Of a stretch of DNA of 14,373 bases, positions 1 through 6,742 are shown one piece after another. Source of the stretch: an uncultured Eubacteriales bacterium (lineage in GTDB: Bacteria; Bacillota; Clostridia; Oscillospirales; Oscillospiraceae); assembly GCA_902475435.1 (NCBI GenBank), contig CABRZL010000049.1:1-14373 (forward strand), in the 5' to 3' direction. A program made the position numbers and the translations under genes. The first letter of the stretch is position 1. Each line of letters opens with the position of its first letter. The notes beneath the pieces were generated by a model. The model was given only the letters and a program-made list of their open reading frames with translations, made no database searches and had not been told where the DNA came from.

Positions 1-545
1 GAACCGACCACTGCAGTAGCCTTTGAAACTCGTCCGCCTCGGTGCAAATGGTGGAGATCATCCACTGTGAAGTTATGAACAATATTTCCTTTTATAGCTT
101 CTATCTGTGCTGCAGTTTCCTGGATAGAAAGACCATTCTCACGACGTTTTACCGCCTGATGTACCAGTAGCCCATGTCCCAAAGATGCGCACAGGGAGTC
201 AATAACAATCAGGGTTCTGTCAGGAAATTCTGCTCGAATCTGTTCAGCTGCAAAAAAAGCAGTATTGCAGGAGCTGGATAGACCCGAAGAAAACGCAATG
301 TGCAATAGATCTTTTCCTTGCGAGAGAATTCCGCGAAATAAGGCGGAGGTATCTTCCAAATTGGCGGCGGATGTTGTAGGCATTGCGCCGTTCCGAAGTT
401 TTTGATAAAATTCCTGAACGTCCATATCGGTATAAGTCACGCCGTCGAGCGTAACCGGAAGAGGAAGTACGGAAATTTCGTGCTTTTTACAATATTCCTT
501 TGGAAGATCGGCACCGCTGTCGGTGCTAATAGCAAATGGATTCAT
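1..545 (-). CDS. DegV family lipid-binding protein (3' end beyond window)
   Basis: DegV proteins bind a fatty acid in a two-domain fold; some (FakB) present it to a fatty-acid kinase FakA for phosphorylation. About 181 codons are visible, starting at the ATG at 545 (TAAGGAG just upstream on the minus strand), and the frame stays open to base 1. Visible family signatures are STDSGADLP near residues 7-14, the ligand-contact segment FSSGLSSS near 85-92, VIDSLCASLG near 114-123, and VDDLHHLHRGGRVSKA near 161-176, which matches the DegV 'L-RGGRISK' element. Roughly the last 100 residues are missing because of the window edge. It starts 15 bases after the fumarase-type beta subunit and is probably the last visible gene of that operon. 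No fatty-acid kinase gene is nearby, so calling it FakB would be inference. Confidence 0.93.
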   Translation of the reverse strand, partial: MNPFAISTDSGADLPKEYCKKHEISVLPLPVTLDGVTYTDMDVQEFYQKLRNGAMPTTSAANLEDTSALFRGILSQGKDLLHIAFSSGLSSSCNTAFFAAEQIRAEFPDRTLIVIDSLCASLGHGLLVHQAVKRRENGLSIQETAAQIEAIKGNIVHNFTVDDLHHLHRGGRVSKATAVVG

Positions 546-560
546 AGGTTGCTCCTTACT

Positions 561-1136
561 TTAATCTTTTATACGATAGTGGATTGGACGCATGTAATTT
601 GCGCGTCCTGTTACAAAAATACTCTGTCCCAAAGTATCGATGGCTGTAAAAACCGGGAATTTTTCAATGGTCAGCCGTTTTACAGATTCGCATCCCAGAT
701 CTTGAAAGGCAATTTCCTCAGCCTCCTTGATGCAACAGGCAATTAACGCTCCGGCACCTCCTACTGCACAAAAGTAAGCAGCCTGGTTCCTGACGATTGC
801 ATCAATCACGGATTGATTACGTTCTCCTTTACCGATCATGGCAGTCAGGCCAAGGTCAAGCAGACGCGGGGCATAAGGGTCCATGCGACTGGAAGTAGTG
901 GGACCACAGGATCCGACAGCCATGTCCTTTTGGGCGGGCGTAGGACCCGCATAGTAGATAACGGAACCTTCCAGGGGATATGGTAATTCTCTTCCCTGAT
1001 CCAGTAGAGAGAAGATACGTTTATGTGCTGCATCACGGGATGTATAGACTGTACCGCTCAGCAGCAATCGATCTCCTGCCCGTAAGTCTGGAATGGCTTG
1101 TTTGAGCTCGGAGGTATGGATGTGAAGCTGTGCCAT
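561..1136 (-). CDS. Fe-S hydro-lyase beta subunit (class I fumarase / tartrate dehydratase type)
   Basis: The 191-residue product matches the C-terminal (beta) half of class I [4Fe-4S] fumarases and tartrate dehydratases, which interconvert fumarate and malate (or dehydrate tartrate) together with an alpha subunit that carries the cluster cysteines. Family features are SGTVYTSRDAAHKR at about 27-40, YYAGPTPA at 61-68, GPTTSSRMD at 78-86, MIGKGER at 100-106 and a VGGAGAL segment at 125-131. The length is normal for a stand-alone beta subunit. A GGAGG site lies about 11 bases before the ATG, inside the end of the upstream DivIVA-like gene, only 6 bases away. Oddly, no alpha subunit lies directly upstream as is usual for this family, so it must be encoded elsewhere, or beyond DegV, if the enzyme works. 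Fumarase versus another dicarboxylate hydro-lyase cannot be decided here. Confidence 0.9.
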   Translation of the reverse strand: MAQLHIHTSELKQAIPDLRAGDRLLLSGTVYTSRDAAHKRIFSLLDQGRELPYPLEGSVIYYAGPTPAQKDMAVGSCGPTTSSRMDPYAPRLLDLGLTAMIGKGERNQSVIDAIVRNQAAYFCAVGGAGALIACCIKEAEEIAFQDLGCESVKRLTIEKFPVFTAIDTLGQSIFVTGRANYMRPIHYRIKD

Positions 1137-1142
1137 TGCCTA

Positions 1143-1679
1143 TCATTCCTCCAATCCTTCTGCAGGATCTGGTATCATCTGTCCCATGATCCGGAGTTCT
1201 TCTGAGGAGGATCGAACAGCTTCATAGAGTGCAGTAATAGAACTATGGATGGCATCGAGCTGTGCGCGAATCGTATCTATAGCCGTCTGTGCAACAGAGT
1301 CTGTGTCGTCCAACTGTTGGGCGGAGCGATCGCATATATTTTGCATTTCTTGGTAAAGCTTTTTTGCGCGTCGGCAGGCTAACCGTTCAGCAGCTTCTGC
1401 CCGCCGATAGGCGGTAAGTTCCTGATCCCGAAGGGAAGAGGCTGCGGCTTCCTCTGGTGTAGAGGAGACATCCGATGAGGAAGAATCTGGAGAGAAAATG
1501 GGAACCTGATTCTGCTGGCGGAGCTGTTCATTCTCTAGCTGAAGGGACTCCAACTGATTTTGCAATGCAGCAATCTGTGCTTGGTGCTCTGCAGCAGTCT
1601 TGGCGATATAGGCGCTGACATCACCCTTATGAAATCCACCTACGACAGTACGAAATGCATAGGATGTTGGTTCTGGCAT
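1143..1679 (-). CDS. DivIVA-like coiled-coil protein
   Basis: This 178-residue protein has the layout of a small DivIVA/GpsB relative. Its N-terminal segment at about residues 8-27 (AFRTVVGGFHKGDVSAYIAK) follows the DivIVA pattern F-x5-G-(Y/F)-x3-(D/E)-V-x-(A/E)-(Y/F)-(I/L). A predicted coiled coil rich in Q, E and L covers about 30-57, a Ser/Glu-rich low-complexity linker covers about 62-83, and a second long alpha-helical stretch covers about 84-167. There are no membrane segments. DivIVA-type proteins bind curved membrane or division sites and recruit cell-wall or division factors; which role applies here is unknown. It is the first gene of the leftward operon, with GGAGGTG before the ATG and a good promoter at 1720-1748. 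Linkage to a metabolic hydro-lyase is unexpected. Confidence 0.75.
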   Translation of the reverse strand: MPEPTSYAFRTVVGGFHKGDVSAYIAKTAAEHQAQIAALQNQLESLQLENEQLRQQNQVPIFSPDSSSSDVSSTPEEAAASSLRDQELTAYRRAEAAERLACRRAKKLYQEMQNICDRSAQQLDDTDSVAQTAIDTIRAQLDAIHSSITALYEAVRSSSEELRIMGQMIPDPAEGLEE

Positions 1680-1719
1680 AAACGCACCTCCAATCTTTTG
1701 TTCTCTGGGAAACTATCAT

Positions 1720-1748
1720 ATTATACCATAGCCGGGGCGGGGATTCAA
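1720..1748 (-). promoter_or_regulatory. Sigma-A promoter of the DivIVA-like / hydro-lyase beta / DegV operon
   Basis: Read on the minus strand, TTGAAT (bases 1743-1748) is followed after exactly 17 bases by TATAAT (1720-1725). The predicted transcript start is near 1713, leaving a leader of about 34 bases before the ATG at 1679 that carries the GGAGGTG ribosome binding site. Confidence 0.75.
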
Positions 1749-1755
1749 CTTGGAA

Positions 1756-1784
1756 TTGACATGGAGGCGGGAAATCGATACAAT
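1756..1784 (+). promoter_or_regulatory. Sigma-A promoter of the Nudix gene
   Basis: A consensus TTGACA (1756-1761) and TACAAT (1779-1784) are separated by 17 bases. The predicted start near 1791 falls just before the AGGTGG ribosome binding site at 1794-1799. Because the promoter covers the in-frame ATG at 1761, that ATG cannot be the translation start, which supports the start at 1806. Its -35 box is 7 bases from the -35 box of the opposing promoter. Confidence 0.8.
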
Positions 1785-1805
1785 ACAGCAGAGAGGTGGA
1801 ATGAT

Positions 1806-2336
1806 ATGCCGCATTTTGAGAAAAAGATTCAAAGCCGGGAGATATATCGGGGCCATATTATACGGGTAACGCTGGATACTGTCATGCTGGAAAATAAAAG
1901 AAGAGCATTGCGTGAAATTGTGCATCACCATGGTGGGGCAGGAATTTTGCCGCTGGATACGGACGGAAAGGTTTGGATGGTACGGCAGTTTCGATATGCG
2001 TTTGGAAGGGAACTCTTGGAAATTCCGGCGGGAAAGCTGGAACTTGGAGAGGATCCGAAAGAAGCCGCTCTGCGGGAACTTCGAGAGGAATGCGGACTTA
2101 TTGCGGATACAGTTACGGAACTTGGCTGCATCTATCCGAGTGTGGGTTATGATGACGAGGTAATCCATTTATATTTGGCGAGGGACCTTCATAGAACACA
2201 GGCGCAACCAGATGAAGGGGAGTTCCTGACCCTGGAACAATGGTCGCTGAGCGATCTGATGGTACAGGTTATGAATGGAGAGATAAGAGACGCTAAGACA
2301 GTAGCGGCAATTTTGAAAACGAATCATTTGATTTGA
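1806..2336 (+). CDS. nudF: Nudix hydrolase, ADP-ribose pyrophosphatase type
   Basis: A cytoplasmic Mg-dependent pyrophosphohydrolase that probably splits ADP-ribose (or related sugar nucleotides) into AMP and ribose 5-phosphate. The 176-residue product has a perfect Nudix box at residues 76-98: G-x5-E-x7-R-E-L-R-E-E-C-G-L. It is preceded by LLEIPAGKLE, typical of the ADP-ribose pyrophosphatase branch (YqkG/NudF) rather than MutT. The order REI..., VRQFRYA, EIPAG, YPSVGY and HLYLARDL also fits that branch. I chose the ATG at 1806 because AGGTGG ends 6 bases before it and the promoter overlaps the upstream in-frame ATG at 1761. The open frame reaching back to 1560 is antisense to the DivIVA-like gene. 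It is a single-gene unit; its stop codon lies in the first bases of the terminator hairpin. Substrate choice within the branch is inferred. Confidence 0.93.
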   Translation: MPHFEKKIQSREIYRGHIIRVTLDTVMLENKRRALREIVHHHGGAGILPLDTDGKVWMVRQFRYAFGRELLEIPAGKLELGEDPKEAALRELREECGLIADTVTELGCIYPSVGYDDEVIHLYLARDLHRTQAQPDEGEFLTLEQWSLSDLMVQVMNGEIRDAKTVAAILKTNHLI

Positions 2337-2390
2337 CAAAACGTCCTTTTCAGGTATTTCTCTGAAAAGGACGTTTTGTCTTATTTTTGG
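2335..2390. terminator. Bidirectional Rho-independent terminator, 19-bp perfect stem
   Basis: Bases 2335-2353 and 2362-2380 are perfect reverse complements (19 bp) around an 8-base loop (GTATTTCT). In the plus direction the stem ends GTTTTGTC and runs into TTATTTTT. In the minus direction the same arm gives GTTTTGTC followed by A/T-rich sequence. It sits between the convergent Nudix and transglutaminase genes: the Nudix TGA (2334-2336) reaches into the left arm and the transglutaminase TAA (2381-2383) touches the right arm, so it probably serves both. Confidence 0.9.
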
Positions 2391-4603
2391 AGATCCAAGC
2401 AGAAAAACCATTTGAAGCAAAAATGTTTCCAACGGCCTAATTTGCGCTCTGTTTGTTTTTGTAATTTTATAATGTCCATAGAGTAATTGGTGAACTCTTC
2501 CTGCGTAATCTCGTGCTGGCTGAATTTCGCCTTTAACGCCAGAGTTTCCAGCTCTTTGGAAATCTCGGCGCCCCAAGGAACCAAGCGTTCTAAATAGGCC
2601 CATTGTTGAATTACAGCTTGATTACGATTCCCTGTGTGGAAGCGTTTTGTCCGTCGGCGCAGTATAATGCTGTGCCGTATAAGGAGTACCAACACGGTAA
2701 GAAATAAGACTGCTGGTATGCACAGCAAAAGCCATAGGCGACTGGAACGATTGCTGGAACTGGATGATGAAGTAGGCTCTGAGGGGCCTTCCGAAGATGT
2801 TGTAGTTTCAGGAGACGCCGAAGGAGCGATGGAAGTTGGTTCGGGGGAAGAAGATACTTCCGGCGTTAAGGATGGTTCTGCCGGCTGTTCAGACAGCTGT
2901 TCCGGGGGTTCTGACGTCGAAGGGGGGGTAGGCTCGGTTTCAACATCTGGCAGGGAAATGGAATCCCCAAAACCTGGAGTTGCTTCAATAGGAATCCATC
3001 CCAGACCGCTGAAGTAAACCTCAGCCCATGCGTGTGTATCCTTATCGGTAACATCGGTAACTGCTCCGGCTTCCGTGACGGTAACCCGATAACCGGAGGC
3101 ATAACGGGCGGGAACACCAAGGGCTCGGAGCATCGTTGCAGCGGCAGTGGCAAAGTGAACACAATAGCCGGCTTTACTCTCGGTTAGAAAATATACGGCA
3201 AAGTCAAAATTAGTTGGCTGGCGAGAGACATTCAGCTGATAGGTACCTACAGTACGAACAAATTCCGTAACCCAAGCAATGGTATCTAGAGTAGAAAGCG
3301 ACGGATCATAACCATAGGATAGGGCCAAATCATATAATGCGGTTTTTGTTTCTGCAGGCAATTCCAAACAGGTTTCGTTTACATAGCTGTCGTAGGATGT
3401 ATTGACAATACCGGAAGTGTTCGTGAGATCCAACGTATCCATGCCGGGCCAGAAATAAATGATATAGTCGTCTTGAAGGCATGAAACCCGTAAATCATTG
3501 AGGATAGGATCTGCCCCGGTACAGCTGATATATCCGTAGGGTGTAAAAGCCACAGTAGCGTCGTCATAGTAATTCCGAATTTGTACGGCGGCCTGTGTCG
3601 TACTGCCAAATGCGGTGCCCAACGAAGTTTGAGCATAAACGCTTTCAGCCTCACCAGCTTCGCCACGGGATTCCCAGCTGCTGCCGGTGTAGATATCCTT
3701 TGCAGCTCCTCGGAGATAGAGAATCCCTGTTTCCGTACAGCTGATCTGCATCATCACGGTATCTTTACGATCCCGTGTTCCTTGAGTGGTAAGGTCTAAA
3801 ACTTCGCTGGTATCGGCGCCAAGATCCTCGCTTTGAAATCCGTCACTGTTGCGGGAGAGCATATTTTGCATGGGACCTGGCAAACGATCCAAAATATCCT
3901 GTATCAGCTCTGGCAGTTCTTGATTGTGCGTATCGTCCTTGGGGTAGACAGTACCAACAATCGTCAATACTAAGAGCACCGACATCAGTGTTAGGCAGAG
4001 TCGCATGGCATCCATAGAGGCTGGTTCGTCCGGCCGTTCTTTGGCCAATAATACTGTCAACCAAGCGGATAACAGCATAATCAGGGGGAAAACATGAGGT
4101 GGCGTGTCATTTATAATGACGCAAAGCAACAGAAATGGTAGTGTACCCGCTATGCTGATAAGACAAGAGCGATAGCCCACCCCCCAAGCCATCCATACAG
4201 AGAGTAAGGTAGAAAGAATAGAAAACAACAGTGTATAATCGCCTGATACATAACCTGTTGGTTCCGCCGGAATGGCAAAACTAAAGTTTGGATAAGCGCT
4301 GGAGAATCGACTGAGTATATCATGCAAAAGCTGTTGCAGGGATGGACCGACTGCAGCAAATAAAGAGGTGAATATGCTCAACAAGATGATGATCGCACCC
4401 AGTGGCAGCAGCAGCCAAAGCGCTTTTTTCCATAAAAAGCAAACAGTAAACAATATGGATGCAAATGCTGTGACAGAAACGATGATGAAAGGGTTGACAG
4501 GCAAGTCAAAGGCAGTAGTAATACAAAATATGGTTCCAAGGACGGCAATGATAACCACCAGGGTATCCATAATCAGTCGAGGAAGCTGTTTACGCAATGT
4601 CAT
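2381..4603 (-). CDS. Membrane transglutaminase-like protein (TgpA / DUF3488 type)
   Basis: A 740-residue membrane protein of the transglutaminase-like cysteine superfamily. About six hydrophobic segments fill residues 10-220, followed by an extracytoplasmic region. The transglutaminase core is at about 470-545, with the nucleophile Cys481 (GYCVHFATAAATMLRALG) and His524 (DTHAWAEVYF). The third triad position, usually Asp, is Glu540 (WIPIEATPG). A Pro/Ser/Thr/Glu-rich linker (about 550-622) leads to one more membrane segment (about 623-645) and a basic cytoplasmic tail of about 95 residues. It is the last gene of the MoxR/DUF58/transglutaminase trio; its ATG overlaps the DUF58 stop codon (ATGA, 4 bases), with AGGAGG just upstream, so it is translationally coupled. 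The family probably acts on peptides or amide bonds of envelope proteins; the actual substrate is unknown. Confidence 0.92.
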   Translation of the reverse strand: MTLRKQLPRLIMDTLVVIIAVLGTIFCITTAFDLPVNPFIIVSVTAFASILFTVCFLWKKALWLLLPLGAIIILLSIFTSLFAAVGPSLQQLLHDILSRFSSAYPNFSFAIPAEPTGYVSGDYTLLFSILSTLLSVWMAWGVGYRSCLISIAGTLPFLLLCVIINDTPPHVFPLIMLLSAWLTVLLAKERPDEPASMDAMRLCLTLMSVLLVLTIVGTVYPKDDTHNQELPELIQDILDRLPGPMQNMLSRNSDGFQSEDLGADTSEVLDLTTQGTRDRKDTVMMQISCTETGILYLRGAAKDIYTGSSWESRGEAGEAESVYAQTSLGTAFGSTTQAAVQIRNYYDDATVAFTPYGYISCTGADPILNDLRVSCLQDDYIIYFWPGMDTLDLTNTSGIVNTSYDSYVNETCLELPAETKTALYDLALSYGYDPSLSTLDTIAWVTEFVRTVGTYQLNVSRQPTNFDFAVYFLTESKAGYCVHFATAAATMLRALGVPARYASGYRVTVTEAGAVTDVTDKDTHAWAEVYFSGLGWIPIEATPGFGDSISLPDVETEPTPPSTSEPPEQLSEQPAEPSLTPEVSSSPEPTSIAPSASPETTTSSEGPSEPTSSSSSSNRSSRLWLLLCIPAVLFLTVLVLLIRHSIILRRRTKRFHTGNRNQAVIQQWAYLERLVPWGAEISKELETLALKAKFSQHEITQEEFTNYSMDIIKLQKQTERKLGRWKHFCFKWFFCLDLQK

Positions 4604-5541
4604 TTTAAAGCCTCCTCTCTGAACTCGGAGGAAAGCAAAATTTCTCTAGAACGCAAATAGGAAAGCGGGACGTTCTGCCCGGCCGGTTGACAGAGAATTT
4701 GAGCCATGACCTCATCCAACTCCCCCTGAGGGGCATAGATATTCTGGACCGCACCGCGCGCATCCACCCACTGCAACAGCAGGCCGGCGTTATTTTGCTT
4801 GAGATAAATCAAGCACCAGGCAAGCTGGTCCAGTGCTACATCTCGACCATTGGGATCTTGAGGCCAATCGATCCAGATGGGAGCAATACGGGTAGCAGGT
4901 TCCAATGTGTCTCGGACAACCGTTTTGTCTAAAGCGGCGCTTTTTTTCCAGTGGATTGCCTTTAGCGTATCGCCGGCACGGTAGTCTCGAAGATCATAGG
5001 GGTTTTCTCCTCCGGAAAAAGGTCTTGCTACCAGAGTACTGGTGCCGGCCCAATCAGGATGCTCCGGTGGTTCCTGAGGAAAGGGAAGAATTGTAATACT
5101 GGTTCCTTGGGGACGGCGCGTAGGCATGGGCAGAAGGCCCATGAGATCCAAGACCCGAAACCGACGAAAGGAGCACTGGTAGACACAACAATGATCTGTG
5201 TTCAGGGAAAAACCGCCGTAAACGCCCTTGAGTTTCGCATAGGAAACTTCACCAGAGACTACGCTCTGTGTTTTCAGCTTTCCGCGGATTGGACCAGTGG
5301 CAAATAACCGGCTCTGTCGTAGGGACAGTGTAATCGTAGCTTCACTTCCGCGTATCACTTGGTCTGGCACAGATAGCGAAATTTGTGTACATAGGGCGCC
5401 AGGCAAGCTGATTAGCCAGGAAAACACGGGAAGAATCAGGGTGATTACAAGCAAAAGTCCAGCCACATATCCCGTATAAGCGATCCGGAACAGACATAGC
5501 AGCAGAAGAACCAGCAAATAAATCAGTCTGTTTTTCAGCAT
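4600..5541 (-). CDS. DUF58 domain protein
   Basis: A 313-residue protein with two N-terminal hydrophobic segments (about 5-22 and 24-50), a beta-rich region, and the DUF58 signature at about 182-202: YDLRDYRAGDTLKAIHWKKSA. DUF58 proteins have a von Willebrand A-like fold and nearly always sit beside MoxR ATPases; they are thought to be the ATPase's partner or client, but the activity is not established. I chose the ATG at 5541: GTGAGG lies about 6 bases upstream, the hydrophobic N-terminus starts directly after it, and it is 7 bases past the stop codon of the MoxR gene. The open frame extends back to 5682, but that part overlaps the MoxR gene. The 3' end overlaps the next gene by 4 bases. Confidence 0.93.
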   Translation of the reverse strand: MLKNRLIYLLVLLLLCLFRIAYTGYVAGLLLVITLILPVFSWLISLPGALCTQISLSVPDQVIRGSEATITLSLRQSRLFATGPIRGKLKTQSVVSGEVSYAKLKGVYGGFSLNTDHCCVYQCSFRRFRVLDLMGLLPMPTRRPQGTSITILPFPQEPPEHPDWAGTSTLVARPFSGGENPYDLRDYRAGDTLKAIHWKKSAALDKTVVRDTLEPATRIAPIWIDWPQDPNGRDVALDQLAWCLIYLKQNNAGLLLQWVDARGAVQNIYAPQGELDEVMAQILCQPAGQNVPLSYLRSREILLSSEFREEALK

Positions 5542-5548
5542 AAATGCC

Positions 5549-6478
5549 TCACTTGACCCGAGGGGCAGGCGTTTTTTGTAAGATAGAGGTACAGATATCT
5601 CGTGCGCTTTTCTGCTCCTGTTCAGCTTGACGGGTGAGCAACAGACGATGAGCCACAGTGTCGGCAAAGATGAACTGTACATCTGCTGGAATTACGTAAT
5701 CCCGACCCTGAACCCAAGCCACAGCGCGGGACATGGCTGCTAGCGCCACAGAGGCGCGAGGAGAAGCACCTTGACGAAGATCAGGGTGATTTCTGGTGGC
5801 AGTTGTCAGTCGAACAATGTATTTGAAAATGTCATCAGAGGCGTAAGTATTTGCCACTTGCTGCTGGATTGCAACTAAGGTGTTTTGATCTGCCACTGGG
5901 GTGATGTTGTCCAGAGGATTGCATGCTTGTTTTCTGCGAAGCAGCTCCAACTCACTTTCCGGTGCGGGATATCCCATCGTCAACCGAACCATAAAACGAT
6001 CCATCTGGGAATCCGGTAGAAGCTGTGTGCCGGATGAACCGTAGGGATTCTGCGCGGCAATCACCATAAAGGGTTTGGGAAGGAGATGGGTTTCACCATC
6101 CACAGTGACTTGTCCTTCTTCCATAGCTTCTAACAATGCGGCCTGTGTGCGGGAGGAGGCTCGGTTTAGCTCATCCGCCAGAAACAGATTACAAAGAATG
6201 GCACCCTCCTGGTACTCGGTGGTACCAGTATTTTTATTGTAAATCGTAAAGCCGGTCACATCGGTGGGCATTACGTCAGGAGTGAATTGCATACGCCTGT
6301 AGTCGAGTTGTAGAGCACGGGAAAAGGCCAAAGCCAGGGTCGTTTTACCTACACCGGGTTTATCTTCCAAAAGAAGGTGACCTCCGGCCAGCATGGTGAG
6401 GAAGGTTTTCAAAATCATATCGTCTTTGCCAACAATGGCGCGGCGGACTTCGGTGAGAACCTGTTCAGCATAATTCAA
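5549..6478 (-). CDS. MoxR-type AAA+ ATPase
   Basis: A 309-residue cytoplasmic AAA+ ATPase of the MoxR family, chaperone-like ATPases that activate or insert partner proteins. Visible parts are the N-terminal IVGKDD (15-20), Walker A DKPGVGKT (39-46), the MoxR segment QFTPDVMPTDVTG (64-76), Walker B LFLADE (98-103), a sensor 1 Asn at AAQNPYG (about 144) and a C-terminal lid domain. The start is TTG at 6478: an in-frame TAG lies a few codons upstream, GAGG sits about 9 bases before the TTG, and the first in-frame ATG (residue 21) would remove the conserved IVGK segment. It leads the operon with DUF58 and transglutaminase genes. The use of TTG may keep its level low. Confidence 0.95.
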   Translation of the reverse strand: MNYAEQVLTEVRRAIVGKDDMILKTFLTMLAGGHLLLEDKPGVGKTTLALAFSRALQLDYRRMQFTPDVMPTDVTGFTIYNKNTGTTEYQEGAILCNLFLADELNRASSRTQAALLEAMEEGQVTVDGETHLLPKPFMVIAAQNPYGSSGTQLLPDSQMDRFMVRLTMGYPAPESELELLRRKQACNPLDNITPVADQNTLVAIQQQVANTYASDDIFKYIVRLTTATRNHPDLRQGASPRASVALAAMSRAVAWVQGRDYVIPADVQFIFADTVAHRLLLTRQAEQEQKSARDICTSILQKTPAPRVK

Positions 6479-6513
6479 GTCGGTTTTCCTCTTTTCCTAA
6501 CAAAATATACTAT

Positions 6514-6542
6514 ATCATATCATATACACCCTGGTCATTCAA
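6514..6542 (-). promoter_or_regulatory. Promoter of the MoxR/DUF58/transglutaminase operon
   Basis: On the minus strand, TTGAAT (6537-6542) is followed after 17 bases by TATGAT (6514-6519). The predicted start near 6507 gives a leader of about 29 bases carrying the AGAGGAAAA ribosome binding site before the TTG start at 6478. Confidence 0.65.
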
Positions 6543-6742
6543 GAGGATTATGACAGAAAGGTATCAAGCAGTTACGAAAAAATGTTGTTCTGTAATAGCT
6601 AAGAGGAATTAGGTAAAAAAGACAAAGAGAGGTGAAAAAATTATAAAATACTACAATGAGTTGTTTTGCCCTTTTGTGTTATAGTGTTACTATCTTGCGC
6701 CTTGGGAAAACCTGATTTTGGTGCACAAAGGAGATAGGATCG
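6543..6742 (+). promoter_or_regulatory. Intergenic control region of the hydrogenase operon
   Basis: This region lies between divergent operons. It contains a purine-rich stretch (about 6601-6641) and a probable extended -10 element, TG at 6677-6678 followed by TATAGT at 6680-6685, with a poor -35 (TGAGTT at 6657-6662, 17 bases upstream). The hexamer GTGTTA occurs twice, at 6676-6681 and 6684-6689, overlapping the -10, so it could be an operator half-site pair. An AAAGGAGAT ribosome binding site lies at 6727-6735. I see no clear hairpin terminator or known riboswitch fold here. The weak -35 suggests that expression may need an activator or be condition dependent, which is inference. Confidence 0.4.

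Noticed and set aside
402..746. Plus-strand open frame of 114 codons
   Set aside because: It lies antisense across the DegV and hydro-lyase genes, both of which have clear family motifs; no ribosome binding site or known domain.
1560..1805. N-terminal extension of the Nudix frame back to 1560 or to the ATG at 1761
   Set aside because: It is antisense to the DivIVA-like gene, the promoter lies over the ATG at 1761, and a good ribosome binding site fits the ATG at 1806.
2634..3017. Plus-strand open frame of 127 codons rich in Gly, Ser and Glu
   Set aside because: It is the complement of the Pro/Ser/Thr/Glu-rich linker of the transglutaminase-like protein; the composition comes from that repeat-like coding sequence.
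5542..5682. Longer DUF58 start at 5682
   Set aside because: The extension lies over the end of the MoxR gene; the ATG at 5541 has a ribosome binding site and begins the expected hydrophobic N-terminus.
6656..6715. Possible 19-codon leader peptide before the hydrogenase operon
   Set aside because: The nearest Shine-Dalgarno-like GAGAGGTG is about 20 bases too far upstream, and the frame overlaps the probable -10 element.
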